DNA from: an uncultured Clostridia bacterium
GTDB lineage: Bacteria; Bacillota; Clostridia; Monoglobales; Monoglobaceae
Direction: 5' to 3'
DNA: 5,379 nt
Assembly (NCBI GenBank): GCA_934463175.1
Contig: CAKSIW010000105.1
Span: 1 to 5,379, forward strand
The notes below the pieces were generated by a model. The model worked only from the letters and a program-made list of their open reading frames with translations, ran no database searches and was not told where the DNA came from. Within the stretch, counting starts at the first letter, position 1. Every line of letters starts with the position of its first letter. Of this stretch, positions 5,304 to 5,379 are shown one piece after another. The translations under genes were made by a program, and so were the position numbers.

Positions 5304-5379
5304 GAGAGTGTGAAAAAAAGTCTGTAAATTTGATTCCTTCTATGATAGAATATAAATAATATCATAGGAGGAATTTTTT
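5304..5379 (+). mobile_element. Partial insertion sequence end (right copy, reads rightward)
   Basis: Exact inverted copy of 1-76. It opens with the presumed IS terminus GAGAGTGTGAAAAAAAGTC at 5304 and ends with AGGAGG (5366-5371, as ATAGGAGG) and a T-run at the window edge, where a transposase ATG would follow with suitable spacing. A weak promoter candidate is TTGATT (5330-5335) with TATAAA (5351-5356), spacer 15. The inner flanking bases (tcataaaat here, ctccaaacc beside the left copy) do not match, so there is no target-site duplication across the cargo. IS256-like assignment is tentative. Confidence 0.6.
5333..5374 (+). promoter_or_regulatory. Hairpin covering the IS ribosome binding site (right copy)
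   Basis: Mirror of the left hairpin: arms 5333-5347 and 5360-5374 with a 12-nt loop, and the AGGAGG Shine-Dalgarno inside the 3' arm. A transcript started near 5363 from the IS's own weak promoter would lack the 5' arm and leave the ribosome site free, whereas read-through RNA from the cargo would fold it away. Confidence 0.5.

Noticed and set aside
5293..5307. TCTCAT-AAA-ATGAGA hairpin across the right IS boundary
   Set aside because: Six-bp stem at a junction, no counterpart at the left boundary; probably chance.
1..5379. CRISPR array, tRNA, rRNA or toxin-antitoxin genes
   Set aside because: No spaced repeats, cloverleaf-like segments, rRNA-like stretches or paired small genes were seen on either strand.

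Overview
The window is AT-rich, with GRE-type anaerobic enzymes, strong purine-rich Shine-Dalgarno sites and TTGACA/TATAAT-like promoters. Together these suggest an anaerobic low-GC Firmicute, probably a gut- or rumen-type Clostridia member. The lineage is inferred from composition and gene content, not from a marker gene.

Layout. Bases 1-76 and 5304-5379 are a perfect 76-bp inverted repeat. Each copy looks like the 5' end of an insertion sequence (terminal repeat, leader, ribosome binding site), with its transposase gene starting just outside the window and pointing away. The cargo has two divergent units. Leftward from about 3897 runs a three-gene operon: a short-chain dehydrogenase/reductase (3868-3137), a glycyl radical enzyme (GRE, 3117-994) and its radical-SAM activase (981-175). 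The gene gaps are 19 and 12 bp, each gene has a good Shine-Dalgarno, and the activase Shine-Dalgarno overlaps the GRE stop codon. Rightward lies an AraC-family regulator (4077-4868). The 208 bp between the two start codons holds a promoter on each strand and a possible operator. Downstream of the regulator, 4869-5158 carries broken coding-like fragments, followed by a terminator-like stem-loop (5209-5273) and the right IS end.

How it may work. The activase would use a [4Fe-4S] cluster and S-adenosylmethionine to place a radical on Gly683 of the GRE. The GRE would then act on its substrate through Cys363 and Glu365. The SDR would oxidise or reduce the substrate or product with NAD(P)(H), and the AraC protein would switch the operon on when it senses an effector. 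GRE, SDR and regulator class are clear, but the substrate is not: the GRE is short (707 aa), has an unusual Gly-Cys-Asn-Glu active-site motif, and no transporter or microcompartment gene is in view. An uncharacterised, GRE-based anaerobic catabolic module enclosed by inverted IS ends is the main point of interest.
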